A DNA stretch of 64,000 bases from Fodinicola acaciae (GCF_010993745.1 NZ_WOTN01000001.1:437235-501234), one strand, 5' to 3'. Positions 1 to 8,865 are shown, numbered from the stretch's first letter. Notes: generated by a model from the letters alone, not told the origin. Translations and numbers: made by a program.

Positions 1-858
1 GTCGTCGCGGTGATCGCGCGAGCGGCCGAGCTCGGCTGTGCGTTCTTCGACGTGGCGCATTACGACATGGGTCCACACGCGGAAGGCTCGCGCACCGACC
101 TGATTTTCGGTCAAGCCGTACGCGCCGCCGGTCTCACCCGCGAAGATTGGCTTTATTGCGGCAAACTCTGGCTCTGGGACTATCCTCGCACCGGTTTCGA
201 CCGGCAAATGACGACATCTCTGGAGCGCGTAGGTGTGGAACGCGCGGACATGGTCGTGGTTGGCGACTATGCCGGCGCGCTGGAGGTGGAGCGTGTCGTG
301 GTGGACGTGGCCGAGCAGGTCGAGGCCGGCAGGTTTGCCAGCTGGGGTGTCAACAACTGGCGGATTGGCGACGTACGAGCGGCGATCGACATCGCGCGGC
401 GGCACGGCCTGCCGCCTCCGTCGTTTGCTCAGCTGAAATACGGTCTGGTGCGGCGGTCGGTGGCCGAAGGTGAGTGCTACGCCCCGCTGTTCGCGTCCGG
501 CGAGCTGGCGCTGCAGGCCTCCGACGTACTGGAAGGTGGCCTGCTGGCCGGAAACCTGCGGCCAGGCCGGAAAATCGGTGCCGACGTCGGTGGCATCCGT
601 GGTCGCATCATCGATGCCTGGCCGCAGGTGGCCCACATTGCCGGCGATCTCGGTGTGTCCGCCGCACAGCTCGGCATTGCCTTCTGCCTGACCAATCCGG
701 CGACGGCCAACGTGCTGGTCGGTGTGTCGAGCCTTGCGCAGCTGGAGGACGATCTCGCGGCGATCGAGCTGGTCGATCGTGTCGGCGCGGATACGCTGCG
801 CGAGCTGACCGATGCTCTGTGGCTGGACCGCGAGGTCGCCGCCGACGGAAGTTGGTGA
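1..858 (+). CDS. Aldo/keto reductase family protein (5' end cut by window)
   Basis: The frame is open from base 1, so the true start lies upstream; the first visible start-like codon is the GTG at 10. The product resembles NADPH-dependent aldo/keto reductases of the short-loop (AKR12-15-like) type: a FFDVAHY segment holds the expected catalytic Asp and Tyr, and a Lys sits in YCGKLW about 35 residues later. The C-terminal part (LGVSAAQLGIAFCLTNPATANVLVGVSS) has the family's cofactor-binding pattern. Odd: where the family has a catalytic His in a QIHxPD-type strand, this protein reads VVVGDYAG, so it may be a non-reducing paralogue or bind a different ligand. Substrate unknown. A promoter follows directly, so it is probably not co-transcribed with the next gene. 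Confidence 0.75.
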   Translation, partial: VVAVIARAAELGCAFFDVAHYDMGPHAEGSRTDLIFGQAVRAAGLTREDWLYCGKLWLWDYPRTGFDRQMTTSLERVGVERADMVVVGDYAGALEVERVVVDVAEQVEAGRFASWGVNNWRIGDVRAAIDIARRHGLPPPSFAQLKYGLVRRSVAEGECYAPLFASGELALQASDVLEGGLLAGNLRPGRKIGADVGGIRGRIIDAWPQVAHIAGDLGVSAAQLGIAFCLTNPATANVLVGVSSLAQLEDDLAAIELVDRVGADTLRELTDALWLDREVAADGSW

Positions 859-864
859 AACGGC

Positions 865-892
865 TGGCATTTTTAGTCGACGTGCGTAGACT
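865..892 (+). promoter_or_regulatory. Promoter with palindrome upstream of methyltransferase
   Basis: TGGCAT (865-870), 16 bases, then TAGACT (887-892) form a -35/-10 pair 30 bases before the ATG at 923. TTAGTC (873-878) and GACTAA (889-894) are perfect inverted arms across the spacer and -10, a likely operator. The block closely matches the one at 1906-1933. Confidence 0.5.
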
Positions 893-922
893 AATGGTCT
901 CACGGTCGGACGAGGAGTCGCG

Positions 923-1900
923 ATGACAGCAACCACGCCAGGCCGGATCGTCGACATCGCCATTGGTTACATGGCCGCCAAGCAGCTGTTCGCCGCCTCG
1001 CGGATCGGCTTGTTCCAAGCGTTGGCCGGCGGTCCGCGTACGGTGGCCGAGCTGGCCACGGCGACGGGTGTGAGTGACCGGACCGTGCGCATTCTCGCGG
1101 ACGCGATGAACGCGCATGGACTGCTCGAGCGGCGAGACGGCCGATATGCCTTGAGTCCGGATGCCGCCGCGTATCTTGGTGGCGATGGCGGCACCGATTT
1201 GGCGCCGTTCCTGAGATTTCTCAACGAGATCAGCTATTGGCAGTGGCTGCAGTTCGACGGCGCGGTGGACGCGGCAAAGCCGGGTGAGCTGCGGTTGGAC
1301 GACGCAGGTTGGAGCACGTTCATGGCCGGCGTGATGCGTTACAGCGCGGTGCACGCCGCGATGTTGGCCGACAGCTTCGATTTCACGCCCTTCCGGTCCA
1401 TGCTCGACCTCGGTGGGCTCTCGCCGGCCTTCGCCATCGGAGCCATGCGCGGCAATCCGCACCTTTCCGTACGGTTCGTCTTCGCGTCGACGGCGACGAA
1501 AGGCATTGTCGACGCGCTCGCCGCCGCCGGATTTGCCGACCGTGCGAAGGTCGAGCCGGCGGACACGCCGACCGCCGCGCCGGGTGGTGACCACGACATC
1601 GTGATGGTCAACCACGTGATTCATCGGTTCAGTGCCGAACAAAACCAGGCGATCCTGGCCAATGCCCGCGCGGCCGCGCAGACCGGCGCGACCCTGCTGT
1701 TGCTGGACTTTTTCCTGGACGACAACCAATGCCAGCGCCGGATCGACGCACTGCACGCCGGCGAGTATTTCGTTATCGACGGCACGGTCGTCTATCCGGA
1801 GGCGGACGTACGCGCGTGGCTCGACAAAGCCGGCTGGCGCGCGCAAACCGTGCTGGAGCTGCCGGGCAGTCCTCGCGTCCTGGTGGCCGAAGCCGTCTGA
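923..1900 (+). CDS. SAM-dependent O-methyltransferase (acetylserotonin OMT-like)
   Basis: A 325-residue protein of the plant/bacterial O-methyltransferase type. Residues about 10-85 form the winged-helix dimerisation domain (KQLFAASRIGLFQAL, TVAELATATGVSDRTVRIL), followed by the Rossmann methyltransferase domain. The usual glycine-rich SAM loop (DxGGGxG) is degraded to MLDLGGLSPAFAIGA, so SAM binding may be weak or altered; the later HxxHR-like region (VNHVIHRFS) and the substrate-lid segment are present. ATG 923 is preceded by gaggag. It sits between an oxidoreductase and an ABC importer whose promoter looks like its own, suggesting joint control. Substrate cannot be predicted. Confidence 0.8.
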   Translation: MTATTPGRIVDIAIGYMAAKQLFAASRIGLFQALAGGPRTVAELATATGVSDRTVRILADAMNAHGLLERRDGRYALSPDAAAYLGGDGGTDLAPFLRFLNEISYWQWLQFDGAVDAAKPGELRLDDAGWSTFMAGVMRYSAVHAAMLADSFDFTPFRSMLDLGGLSPAFAIGAMRGNPHLSVRFVFASTATKGIVDALAAAGFADRAKVEPADTPTAAPGGDHDIVMVNHVIHRFSAEQNQAILANARAAAQTGATLLLLDFFLDDNQCQRRIDALHAGEYFVIDGTVVYPEADVRAWLDKAGWRAQTVLELPGSPRVLVAEAV

Positions 1901-1905
1901 CACCG

Positions 1906-1933
1906 TTGATTTTTTTGCCGACAGTCGTAGACT
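1906..1933 (+). promoter_or_regulatory. Promoter of the ABC importer operon
   Basis: TTGATT (1906-1911), 16 bases, TAGACT (1928-1933), 29 bases ahead of the ATG at 1963. AGTC-GTA-GACT (1923-1933) is a short palindrome over the -10. Spacer, T-tract and the CGTAGACTA core match the promoter at 865-892. Confidence 0.55.
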
Positions 1934-1962
1934 ATCCCGCATTCCTCCGAGAGAAGGACTCC

Positions 1963-3483
1963 ATGCCGAGGAAGCAGCGCAGGACACGGTTGGCGGCGCT
2001 GGTCGTGGCGGCCGCCGTCGCGCTCACCGGATGCACCGGTCCGAGCGGCGCCAGCACGGACACCGCCGAGCTCAAGGCCGGCGTTTTCCTGGACATGACG
2101 TCGTGGGACCCGGCCAGCGCGGACATCGGCTTCGACGGACCCTACCTGTCCGCCGTCTACGATCCGTTGGTGGCGCTGGACAAAACCGCGAGTCCGGTGC
2201 CGGCGCTCGCGACCTCGTGGCGCTGGTCGGCAGACCGGCTCACTCTCACCATGCAGCTGCGCAACGACGTCACCTTCGACGACGGCCAGAAATTCGACGC
2301 TGCCGCCGCGGTGACCAACCTGCGACACCTGAAGGCCGGCGTCCGGTCTGGCCAGGCCTATCTCAACGTGTCCGGCGTCGAAGCCAAGGGCCTCGACGCG
2401 GTGGAGATCCACCTGTCCAAGAGAGACGACTCGCTGCTGTATTTCATGGGTCTTGGCCGCAGTTGGATGGCATCGCCGGCGGCGATCCGCGCCGGCACGC
2501 TCGACAAAGCGCCGGTCGGATCGGGTCCCTACACATACGACCGGAGCGGGTCGACACCGCAGTCACAGTACGTTTTCACCAAGAAACCAAAACACTGGGA
2601 CACCGCGACCTATCCGTTCGCGACCGTACGGCTGTTTCCGATCACCGACCAGACGGCCAGCTTCAACGCGATGCTGTCCGGACAGCTCAACGTGCAGTTC
2701 GCGAACGCGGCGAACATCGCGAAGGCGCAACAAAACGGCTGGAACATCGCGCAGAAAGCCGCGTCGTGGGTCGGTGTGCAGTTCGCCGACCGGACCGGCA
2801 GCCAGGTCAAGGCACTTGGCGACCAGCGGGTGCGCCAGGCGATCAGCTACGCGTACGACGCGGCCGGCATTCTCACGGCGGTCGGCAACGGCGCCGGCAC
2901 GGTCACCGACCAGTTGTGGCCGGTCGACAGCACCGTCTATGACCCGTCGGTCAACGGAAAATACCGTACGGACCTGGCAAAGGCGAAACATCTGCTCGCC
3001 GCCGCCGGATATCCGCGGGGATTCGCGGTGAAGATGCCGATGTCGCCGATCTTCCAGGCCTGGCAACCGGCCGCCAACCAGACCTTCGGTCAGCTCGGCA
3101 TCAAGGTGAGTTGGCAGAACATGTCGATGGCCGACTACCAGAAGAACGCGCCGACCTTTCCGATGTTTCTGGCCGTCATCGCGATGGACGCGAACGACAT
3201 GGCCACGCTGACCGACCAGGTCACCTCGAAACAGTGGTACAACCCGCGTCCGTCGGTCGAGGCATTTCCGGACGTGAAAGCGTTGGTCGACCAGGTGGAG
3301 AAGGCGGCGCCAGGAGCCACGCAGACGCAACTTCTCCGGCAGCTCAACGCCAAGCTGGTCGACCTCGCCTGGTGGGACGTGTGGTATCAGGCCAACAACA
3401 CGTATTTCAGCGTGAAAGGCATCAAGGTCACGCCGATCACCGGCATGATGTTTCCGACCCTGCGTTTCATCCAGCGCGGCTGA
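1963..3483 (+). CDS. ABC transporter solute-binding lipoprotein, family 5 (peptide/nickel type)
   Basis: A 506-residue extracellular binding lipoprotein that would deliver its ligand to the permeases encoded next. The start at 1963 has gagaagga before it and gives a basic N-terminus (MPRKQRRTR), a short hydrophobic stretch and the lipobox LTGC at about residues 20-23, i.e. lipid-modified Cys23. The mature part is a family 5 (DppA/OppA/NikA) protein, e.g. the pattern TSWDPASADIGFDGPYLSAVYDPL and LTMQLRNDVTFDDGQKFDAAA. A longer upstream open frame to 1729 was not used because it overlaps the methyltransferase and lacks a signal. Ligand may be an oligopeptide, metal chelate or modified small molecule; the sequence does not decide. 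Confidence 0.9.
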   Translation: MPRKQRRTRLAALVVAAAVALTGCTGPSGASTDTAELKAGVFLDMTSWDPASADIGFDGPYLSAVYDPLVALDKTASPVPALATSWRWSADRLTLTMQLRNDVTFDDGQKFDAAAAVTNLRHLKAGVRSGQAYLNVSGVEAKGLDAVEIHLSKRDDSLLYFMGLGRSWMASPAAIRAGTLDKAPVGSGPYTYDRSGSTPQSQYVFTKKPKHWDTATYPFATVRLFPITDQTASFNAMLSGQLNVQFANAANIAKAQQNGWNIAQKAASWVGVQFADRTGSQVKALGDQRVRQAISYAYDAAGILTAVGNGAGTVTDQLWPVDSTVYDPSVNGKYRTDLAKAKHLLAAAGYPRGFAVKMPMSPIFQAWQPAANQTFGQLGIKVSWQNMSMADYQKNAPTFPMFLAVIAMDANDMATLTDQVTSKQWYNPRPSVEAFPDVKALVDQVEKAAPGATQTQLLRQLNAKLVDLAWWDVWYQANNTYFSVKGIKVTPITGMMFPTLRFIQRG

Positions 3484-3484
3484 C

Positions 3485-4426
3485 ATGCTGAGGTTCGTCG
3501 CCAGGCGGCTGCTGTCCGGCATTCTGTTGCTGGTGGTCGTCACCAGCGGTATGTTTTTCCTCGCGCACCTGGCCGTCGGCGATCCGACAGCCGGGCTGCT
3601 CGGCAACAGCGCCACGCCGGCGCAGCAGGCCGCGCTGCGCGGTCGGATCGGCATCGACCGTCCGCTGCTGGTGCAGTTCTGGGACTGGGTTTCGCACGCG
3701 ATCACCGGAGATTTCGGTGTGTCGTGGCGAAACTTCCAGCCGGTGAATGACCAGATCGCGCTGCGGTTTCCGGTGACTCTGTCGGTCGTGGTCGTCGCGA
3801 CCGCGCTCGCCGCCGTCCTGGGCCTGGCCGTCGGCGTCGCCTGCGGCCTTCGTCCCGGCGGACTGCTGGATCGCGGCCTGAAGCTCGCCTCGGTGGTTTT
3901 GTTCGCACTGCCGGGATTCTGGGTCAGCCTGGTGTTGGTCACCTGGTTCGGCATCCAGCTGAAATGGTTTCCGACCATCGGTTACGTCTCGCCGGACCAG
4001 TCCGTCGGCGGCTGGTTGCGCTCGATCACCCTGCCGTCGGTCTCACTGGCGCTCGGCGCGATCGTGATGGTCGCTGAGCAGCTGCGCAACGGCTTTCTCC
4101 AGGTCGGCAACCAGGATTTCGTGCGTACGCTGCGAGCGCGCGGGCTGTCCGGCCGGCGCGTGACCGCGCACATTCTGCGCAATGCGTCGCCGTCCGCGCT
4201 GACCGTGCTGGCGCTGATGTTCGTCGGGCTGCTGGGCGGAGCCATCGTCGTCGAGATCGTGTTCAACCTGCCGGGAATCGGCAGCCTCACCCAGTCGGCC
4301 TCGCAGGCTGGCGACATTCCGGTGCTGCTCGGCCTGACCGCGGTCACGGTGGTTTTCGTCGTCATCGTCAACTTCCTGCTCGATCTCCTGCTCGGCTGGA
4401 TCAATCCGAAGGTGCGCCAACGATGA
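3485..4426 (+). CDS. ABC transporter permease, DppB type
   Basis: A 313-residue inner-membrane permease with an N-terminal helix (FVARRLLSGILLLVVVTSG), then five more membrane segments and the BPD-transport coupling loop (RTLRARGLSGRRVTAHILRN, EAA-like) that docks on the ATPase. Family members are usually 305-340 residues, so it is complete. It begins 2 bases after the binding protein stops and overlaps the next gene by 4 bp (ATGA), showing translational coupling. It is the first permease half of the importer. Confidence 0.92.
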   Translation: MLRFVARRLLSGILLLVVVTSGMFFLAHLAVGDPTAGLLGNSATPAQQAALRGRIGIDRPLLVQFWDWVSHAITGDFGVSWRNFQPVNDQIALRFPVTLSVVVVATALAAVLGLAVGVACGLRPGGLLDRGLKLASVVLFALPGFWVSLVLVTWFGIQLKWFPTIGYVSPDQSVGGWLRSITLPSVSLALGAIVMVAEQLRNGFLQVGNQDFVRTLRARGLSGRRVTAHILRNASPSALTVLALMFVGLLGGAIVVEIVFNLPGIGSLTQSASQAGDIPVLLGLTAVTVVFVVIVNFLLDLLLGWINPKVRQR

Positions 4427-6087
4427 CCGCGCTGTGGCGCAGGTTCCTGCGCCGGCCGCTCGGCGTCATCGCGCTCGCGGTGCTGCTCGTGGTCGTGTTG
4501 GCCGCGATCCTGGCGCCGTGGCTGGCGCCATACGACCCCAACCGCGTGGATTTCCTGCTGACGCACGCGATTCCTGGCAACGGCCACCTGCTCGGCGGCG
4601 ACTCGGCCGGCCGCGACCTGTTCAGCAGGTTGCTTTTCGGCGCGAGCACCACCTTGTACGGCGCGGTCGTCACGTGCGCCACCGGGTTGCTGCTCGGGGT
4701 GCCGGCCGGCATGGCCGCCGGATTTTTCGGCGGCACCAACGACAAAGTGTGCTCGTGGATCAGCGACGCGCTGCAGTCGGTCCCGGGCATGGTCGTGCTG
4801 CTGGTGGTCGCCGCCGGCACCGGCCAGGATTTCACCGTGCTGATGATCGCGCTCGGCGTTTTCCTCACGCCGGGCTATTTCCGGATCACGCGTACGCGCG
4901 CGCTGGCCGTCGCCAGGGAGCCCTACATCGATGCGGCACGAGTGTCCGGCGTGACCAGCGTACGGATTCTGCGTACGCACCTGTTGCGTGCGGTCGGTCC
5001 GCCGGTGATCGTGCAGACCGCGCTGACCGCCGGCATCGCCATCGGCATGCAGGCCGGCCTGCAGTTTCTCGGCATCGGCTCGGCCTCGACGCCGAGCTGG
5101 GGCCAGATGATGAACGACGGCTTCCAGAACATGCTGACCTATCCGCTGATCCTGCTCTGGCCGTCGATCGCGCTCGGCGTGACGATCGCCGCGCTGGCGT
5201 TCATCGGCTCGACGCTGGCCGACCTGGTCAGCATCCGTGTCGAACAACCGAAACGGTCGGCGATCAGACACAACGTCGTCGGTCGTACGCACGCGGACGA
5301 CAGCGCGCTGCGGATCGAGAACCTGCGTGTCGGCTATGGCGAGAAGGAGGTCGTCAGCGGAGTTTCCCTTCACGCGGCGCCAGGCGAGGTGCTCGGCATC
5401 GTGGGGGACTCCGGGTCCGGCAAGACGCAAACGATGTTCGCGGCGCTGGATCTGTTGCCGGCCGGCGGAATCGCGGTCGCGGACGGCATATGGATCGGTG
5501 GTCGCGAGGTCAGCGGCCTGCCACGGCGTGAGCGGTCGGCGCTGCTCGGCCGGTCGATCGGCTACGTGCCGCAGGAGCCGATGACCAACCTCGACCCGTG
5601 TTATCCGGTCGGACACCAGCTGGTCGAGCCGCTGTGGCACGTGCATGGCATGTCCAGGGCCAAAGCGCGCGAGCGCGCGCGGCAAATGCTCGACCGCGTC
5701 GGCATTTCCGATCCGGATCGCGTGCTTTCCTCGTATCCGCACCAGATCTCCGGCGGCATGGCGCAGCGCGTGCTGATCGCCGGCGCGGTGGCCGGCCGCC
5801 CGTCGCTGCTGGTCGCCGACGAGCCGACGACCGCGTTGGACGTGACCGTGCAGGCGGAGGTGCTGGAGCTGCTTCGCGAGCTGCGCGAGGAATACGGCAT
5901 GGCGCTGGTGATCGTCACGCACAACTTCGGTGTCGTGGCGGACATCTGTGACCGGGTGGCGGTGATGAAGGCCGGCCGGATCGTGGAAATCGGTCCGGTG
6001 GAACGGGTTTTCCGCGAGCCGGCCGACCCGTACACGGCCGAGCTGATCAAGGCCTCGCTCGACGACGTGCCGCTGGAGACGACGTGA
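4423..6087 (+). CDS. Fused DppC-type permease and DppD-type ATPase
   Basis: One 554-residue protein carries two subunits that are normally separate. Residues about 1-275 are a DppC-like permease: N-terminal helix (RPLGVIALAVLLVVVLAAI), several membrane spans and a coupling loop at RALAVAREPYIDAARVSGV. After a short linker (about 275-295), residues 295-554 are an ABC ATPase with Walker A GDSGSGKT (about 327-334), Q-loop PQEPMTNLDP, signature SGGMAQR (about 443-449), Walker B LLVADEPTT and H-switch VTHNF. There is no internal stop or credible second start. The adjacent separate ATPase would make the second nucleotide-binding subunit, giving a complete importer from four proteins. Confidence 0.92.
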   Translation: MTALWRRFLRRPLGVIALAVLLVVVLAAILAPWLAPYDPNRVDFLLTHAIPGNGHLLGGDSAGRDLFSRLLFGASTTLYGAVVTCATGLLLGVPAGMAAGFFGGTNDKVCSWISDALQSVPGMVVLLVVAAGTGQDFTVLMIALGVFLTPGYFRITRTRALAVAREPYIDAARVSGVTSVRILRTHLLRAVGPPVIVQTALTAGIAIGMQAGLQFLGIGSASTPSWGQMMNDGFQNMLTYPLILLWPSIALGVTIAALAFIGSTLADLVSIRVEQPKRSAIRHNVVGRTHADDSALRIENLRVGYGEKEVVSGVSLHAAPGEVLGIVGDSGSGKTQTMFAALDLLPAGGIAVADGIWIGGREVSGLPRRERSALLGRSIGYVPQEPMTNLDPCYPVGHQLVEPLWHVHGMSRAKARERARQMLDRVGISDPDRVLSSYPHQISGGMAQRVLIAGAVAGRPSLLVADEPTTALDVTVQAEVLELLRELREEYGMALVIVTHNFGVVADICDRVAVMKAGRIVEIGPVERVFREPADPYTAELIKASLDDVPLETT

Positions 6088-6890
6088 AACCGCTGCTGGA
6101 CGTACGCGAGGTGGTGGTCGACTATCGCCGTTTCCGCGCGCTCAAAGGCGTGTCGATCTCCATCGCGCCGGGAGAATGCGTCGGCCTGGTGGGGGAGAGC
6201 GGCTCTGGCAAGTCGACGCTCGGCAAGGCGGTGCTCGGTCTGGCCGCGGTGACCGCCGGCCGGATCACCTTCGACGGCGCCGACATCACGCACGCACGTG
6301 GCGCCGCGCGCCGCCGGCTGGCCAGTGACATCCAGGTCGTTTTCCAGGATCCGTACGGTTCGCTGGATCCGACCATGAGCATCGGCGACATTCTCGCCGA
6401 GCCGCTGGTGGTCGCCGGCAGGGCAAGACCGCGCGCGGTGGTCGCGGAGATGCTTGACCGCGTACGGCTGCCGGCCGACTCCGTGCACCGCTATCCCAGC
6501 GAGTTTTCCGGTGGCCAGCGCCAGCGGATCGCGATCGCGCGTGCGCTGGTGCGCAAGCCGCGGCTGGTCGTCTGCGACGAGCCGGTGAGCGCGCTCGACC
6601 TCGCCACGCAGGCGGCGATCCTGGAGCTGTTCGCCGAGTTGCAGGCGCAGACCGGCGTGGCCTATCTGTTCGTCTCGCACGACCTCGGCGTCGTACGCCG
6701 GGTCTGCCACCGCGTGTCGGTGATGTATCAGGGGGAGATCGTGGAATCCGGACCGACCAGCGAGGTCACCGCGCGACCGGCGCACACGTACACCCAGAGG
6801 CTGCTGCTCGCCGCGCCGGTCGGCGACCCGGTGCGCCAGGCCGAACGTCGCGCCGCGTGGCTTGAGCTGCGCCGCCGCGAGACCGTTTAG
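6084..6890 (+). CDS. ABC transporter ATP-binding protein, DppF/OppF type
   Basis: A 268-residue ATPase starting with GTG that overlaps the preceding stop (GTGA, 4 bp). Walker A is GESGSGKST, Q-loop VFQDPYGSLDP, signature FSGGQRQR, Walker B LVVCDEPVSALD, H-switch VSHDLGVV; all catalytic residues are intact. The short C-terminal tail (PAHTYTQRLLLAAP) is the oligopeptide-transporter type that follows DppD/DppF ATPases. It should pair with the ATPase half of the fused protein. Its stop codon is part of the -10 box of the next gene. Confidence 0.92.
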   Translation: MKPLLDVREVVVDYRRFRALKGVSISIAPGECVGLVGESGSGKSTLGKAVLGLAAVTAGRITFDGADITHARGAARRRLASDIQVVFQDPYGSLDPTMSIGDILAEPLVVAGRARPRAVVAEMLDRVRLPADSVHRYPSEFSGGQRQRIAIARALVRKPRLVVCDEPVSALDLATQAAILELFAELQAQTGVAYLFVSHDLGVVRRVCHRVSVMYQGEIVESGPTSEVTARPAHTYTQRLLLAAPVGDPVRQAERRAAWLELRRRETV

Positions 6891-6900
6891 GGTCGCAACC

Positions 6901-7488
6901 ATGCCGAAGGTCATCGATCACGATCAGCGGCGCCGCGAGATCGTCGAGGTCGCCAAGAAGCTGATCATCGAAGGCGGCTTCGAGGCGGCCACCATGCGCA
7001 GCATCGTCACCGCGGCTGGCTACGCGAACGGCGCGCTGAAGCACTACTTCGACAACAAGGACAGCATCATCGCGGCGACGTTCGAGAGCGTGCTGCGGGA
7101 GACCGCGCAACGGATGGCCGAGCTGGATCCGGAGCTGAGTCCGATGGACGCGCTGCGCGGGTTCGTCGAGGCCGCGATGCCGCTGGACCACGACCGGATC
7201 ACCTCCGCGCGTGTGCTGCTGGTCCTGTGGGAACACTCGGTCGCCAACCCGGAGCTGGCGCGCCGGTATCGCGACCTGCTGACCAGCTGGCGCGGCGAGC
7301 TGACCAGGCGGATCGCGGCCGCGCGCGGCCGTGGTGAGCGCTCCAACGCGCGCGCTGTCGGTGTGCTGGCCGACGAGATCATCTCGGTCACGATCGGCGC
7401 GAACGTGGCCAGCCTGATGCATCCGGTCGGCGAGCTGGTCGGCCGCTACACCGCGTACGTCGACAGCCTGATGCGGCGGATCGCGTAG
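6901..7488 (+). CDS. TetR/AcrR family regulator (BetI-like)
   Basis: A 195-residue repressor-type protein. The N-terminal helix-turn-helix spans about residues 10-55 (GGFEAATMRSIVTAAGYANGALKHYFDNKDSII) and is followed by a helical ligand domain with a TetR_C/BetI-like pattern. The start at 6901 is chosen because TAGGGT (6888-6893) sits 7 bases before the ATG and there is no Shine-Dalgarno, the pattern of a leaderless transcript; the open frame upstream lies inside the ATPase gene. Placed at the end of the importer genes, it is the likely repressor of the paired promoters at 865 and 1906 (inference). It overlaps the following hydrolase start by one base. Confidence 0.85.
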   Translation: MPKVIDHDQRRREIVEVAKKLIIEGGFEAATMRSIVTAAGYANGALKHYFDNKDSIIAATFESVLRETAQRMAELDPELSPMDALRGFVEAAMPLDHDRITSARVLLVLWEHSVANPELARRYRDLLTSWRGELTRRIAAARGRGERSNARAVGVLADEIISVTIGANVASLMHPVGELVGRYTAYVDSLMRRIA

Positions 7489-8156
7489 TGCCGCCGCTGG
7501 TCCTCATCCACGGCTTCGCCAGCGACGTGGCCACCGACTGGCCGGCGTCGCGGTGGGGCCGGGAGGCCGTCGCCGTAAGCCTGCCGGGACATCGAGGAGG
7601 TCCGCCGGTCACCGACACCATGACGACGAGCCGTCTGGTCGCGTGGCTGGCCGCGTCGATCGGCTCGGGGCCTTTCGACGTCATCGGATACTCGCTCGGT
7701 GCGCGGCTGGCCTGGGACCTCGCCGCCGTCGCGCCGGTACGCCGGCTGGTCCTCGGTGGCCTCAGCGCGACGGAGCCGTTTGGCGGTGTCGACCTCGACG
7801 CCGTACGGTCGGCGATCCGCGGCGGTCCGCCGCCGGCCGATCCGATGAGCGCGGTCGTGGCGGCGATGATCGCCGGTCAGGATGCCGAGTCGCTGTTGCA
7901 TGTCGTCGAAGGCTTGGCGCGTGAGCCGTTTGATCCGTCCGCACGGGCGCCTGGCGTGCCGACGCTTTTCGTGGCAGGCCAGGACGATCCGATGGCGTAC
8001 GGCATCGAGGACGTGGTCGCGCGTGTGCCTGGCGCGCGGCTGGTACGCGTGCCGGGCGACCACGCCGGAGCGCTGGCCAGCGACGAGTTTCGCACGGCCG
8101 CGCTGGATTTCCTTCAGAAGCGTCGTACGCGGGAGCTCAAGATCAGGCGGCGGTGA
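7488..8156 (+). CDS. Alpha/beta hydrolase
   Basis: A 222-residue cytosolic alpha/beta-hydrolase starting with GTG immediately at the end of the TetR gene. It has the oxyanion strand PLVLIHGFAS, nucleophile elbow GYSLG (Ser about 68), a plausible Asp in AGQDDP and catalytic His in PGDHAGA. It is shorter than most esterases of the fold because the cap is small (about 35 residues), which resembles thioesterase/MenH-like hydrolases. The last 14 bp overlap the 3' end of the convergent dienelactone hydrolase gene. Substrate unknown; co-transcription with the regulator and importer suggests work on the imported compound. Confidence 0.8.
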   Translation: MPPLVLIHGFASDVATDWPASRWGREAVAVSLPGHRGGPPVTDTMTTSRLVAWLAASIGSGPFDVIGYSLGARLAWDLAAVAPVRRLVLGGLSATEPFGGVDLDAVRSAIRGGPPPADPMSAVVAAMIAGQDAESLLHVVEGLAREPFDPSARAPGVPTLFVAGQDDPMAYGIEDVVARVPGARLVRVPGDHAGALASDEFRTAALDFLQKRRTRELKIRRR

Positions 8157-8865
8157 AGCGCAGGATCCGCCGCCACGCGTCGTCGCAGGCCTGCGACCAC
8201 TCGCCCTGAGCGCGATCGAAGAACGAGTGTGGCGCACCGTCGTACGTGTGCATCTCGTACGTCTTGCCGGCCCTGTCCAACCGCTCGCGCAGCGCCTGGA
8301 AGGCCTCCGGTGGAGTGGCGACATCGGCGCCGGCGAGCAGATAGAGCTGCGGCACCGCCACGTCCTCCAGCACCTCGTCGACGAAATGCGGCAGGCCGTA
8401 GAAGCCGATCGTGCCGGCGAGGCCGATGCCGCTGGCGGCCAGCTGCCAGGAAAGGCCGCCACCGAGGCAAAATCCGACGCTGAAGACCCGGCCATCGATA
8501 CGAGCCGCCGCCGCGGCGGTCTGCGCCACGACCTCCTCGCGCCGCAGTCGCGCGATGTGCGGACGGAAGTCGAAGTCGTCACCGCGCGCGTCGGATCCGG
8601 CCGTACGGAAGAAATAGTCGTACGCGACGGTGTGGAAGCCGGCCTCGGCGAACCGTTGCGCCAGCTCCCGATAGAACGGCGCGACGCCGCGGATGTCGGG
8701 CAGCAACACCACGCCGCGTCCGTTCGCAGTGGCCGGGATCGCTTCGTACGCGGGAAAGTCGAAGCCGTCGGCGGTGCTCAGCCGGATCGGTCCGTGGCTG
8801 GCGACCGCGCCACCGGTCGGTGCGGCCGGCGGCCGGCTGTCATTGCTGTGGCACATGAATGTCAC
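8143..8865 (-). CDS. Dienelactone hydrolase family protein
   Basis: A 240-residue protein with the dienelactone hydrolase signature: nucleophile elbow GFCLGGG with Cys as nucleophile, Asp in LLAGADVATPPE and His in APHSFFDR, the Cys-Asp-His triad of the family. Typical family length is 230-260. The family opens lactone rings in aromatic catabolism but many members act on other esters. Two start codons, 8865 and 8856 (MTFM), are possible. It is divergent from the XRE regulator at 8980 with about 115 bp between, so that regulator may control it. Confidence 0.85.
   Translation of the reverse strand: MTFMCHSNDSRPPAAPTGGAVASHGPIRLSTADGFDFPAYEAIPATANGRGVVLLPDIRGVAPFYRELAQRFAEAGFHTVAYDYFFRTAGSDARGDDFDFRPHIARLRREEVVAQTAAAAARIDGRVFSVGFCLGGGLSWQLAASGIGLAGTIGFYGLPHFVDEVLEDVAVPQLYLLAGADVATPPEAFQALRERLDRAGKTYEMHTYDGAPHSFFDRAQGEWSQACDDAWRRILRFTAA

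Noticed and set aside
3982-5922. 646-codon open frame opposite the ABC permease genes
   Set aside because: Antisense shadow; the plus strand encodes membrane helices and ABC motifs with coupled starts.
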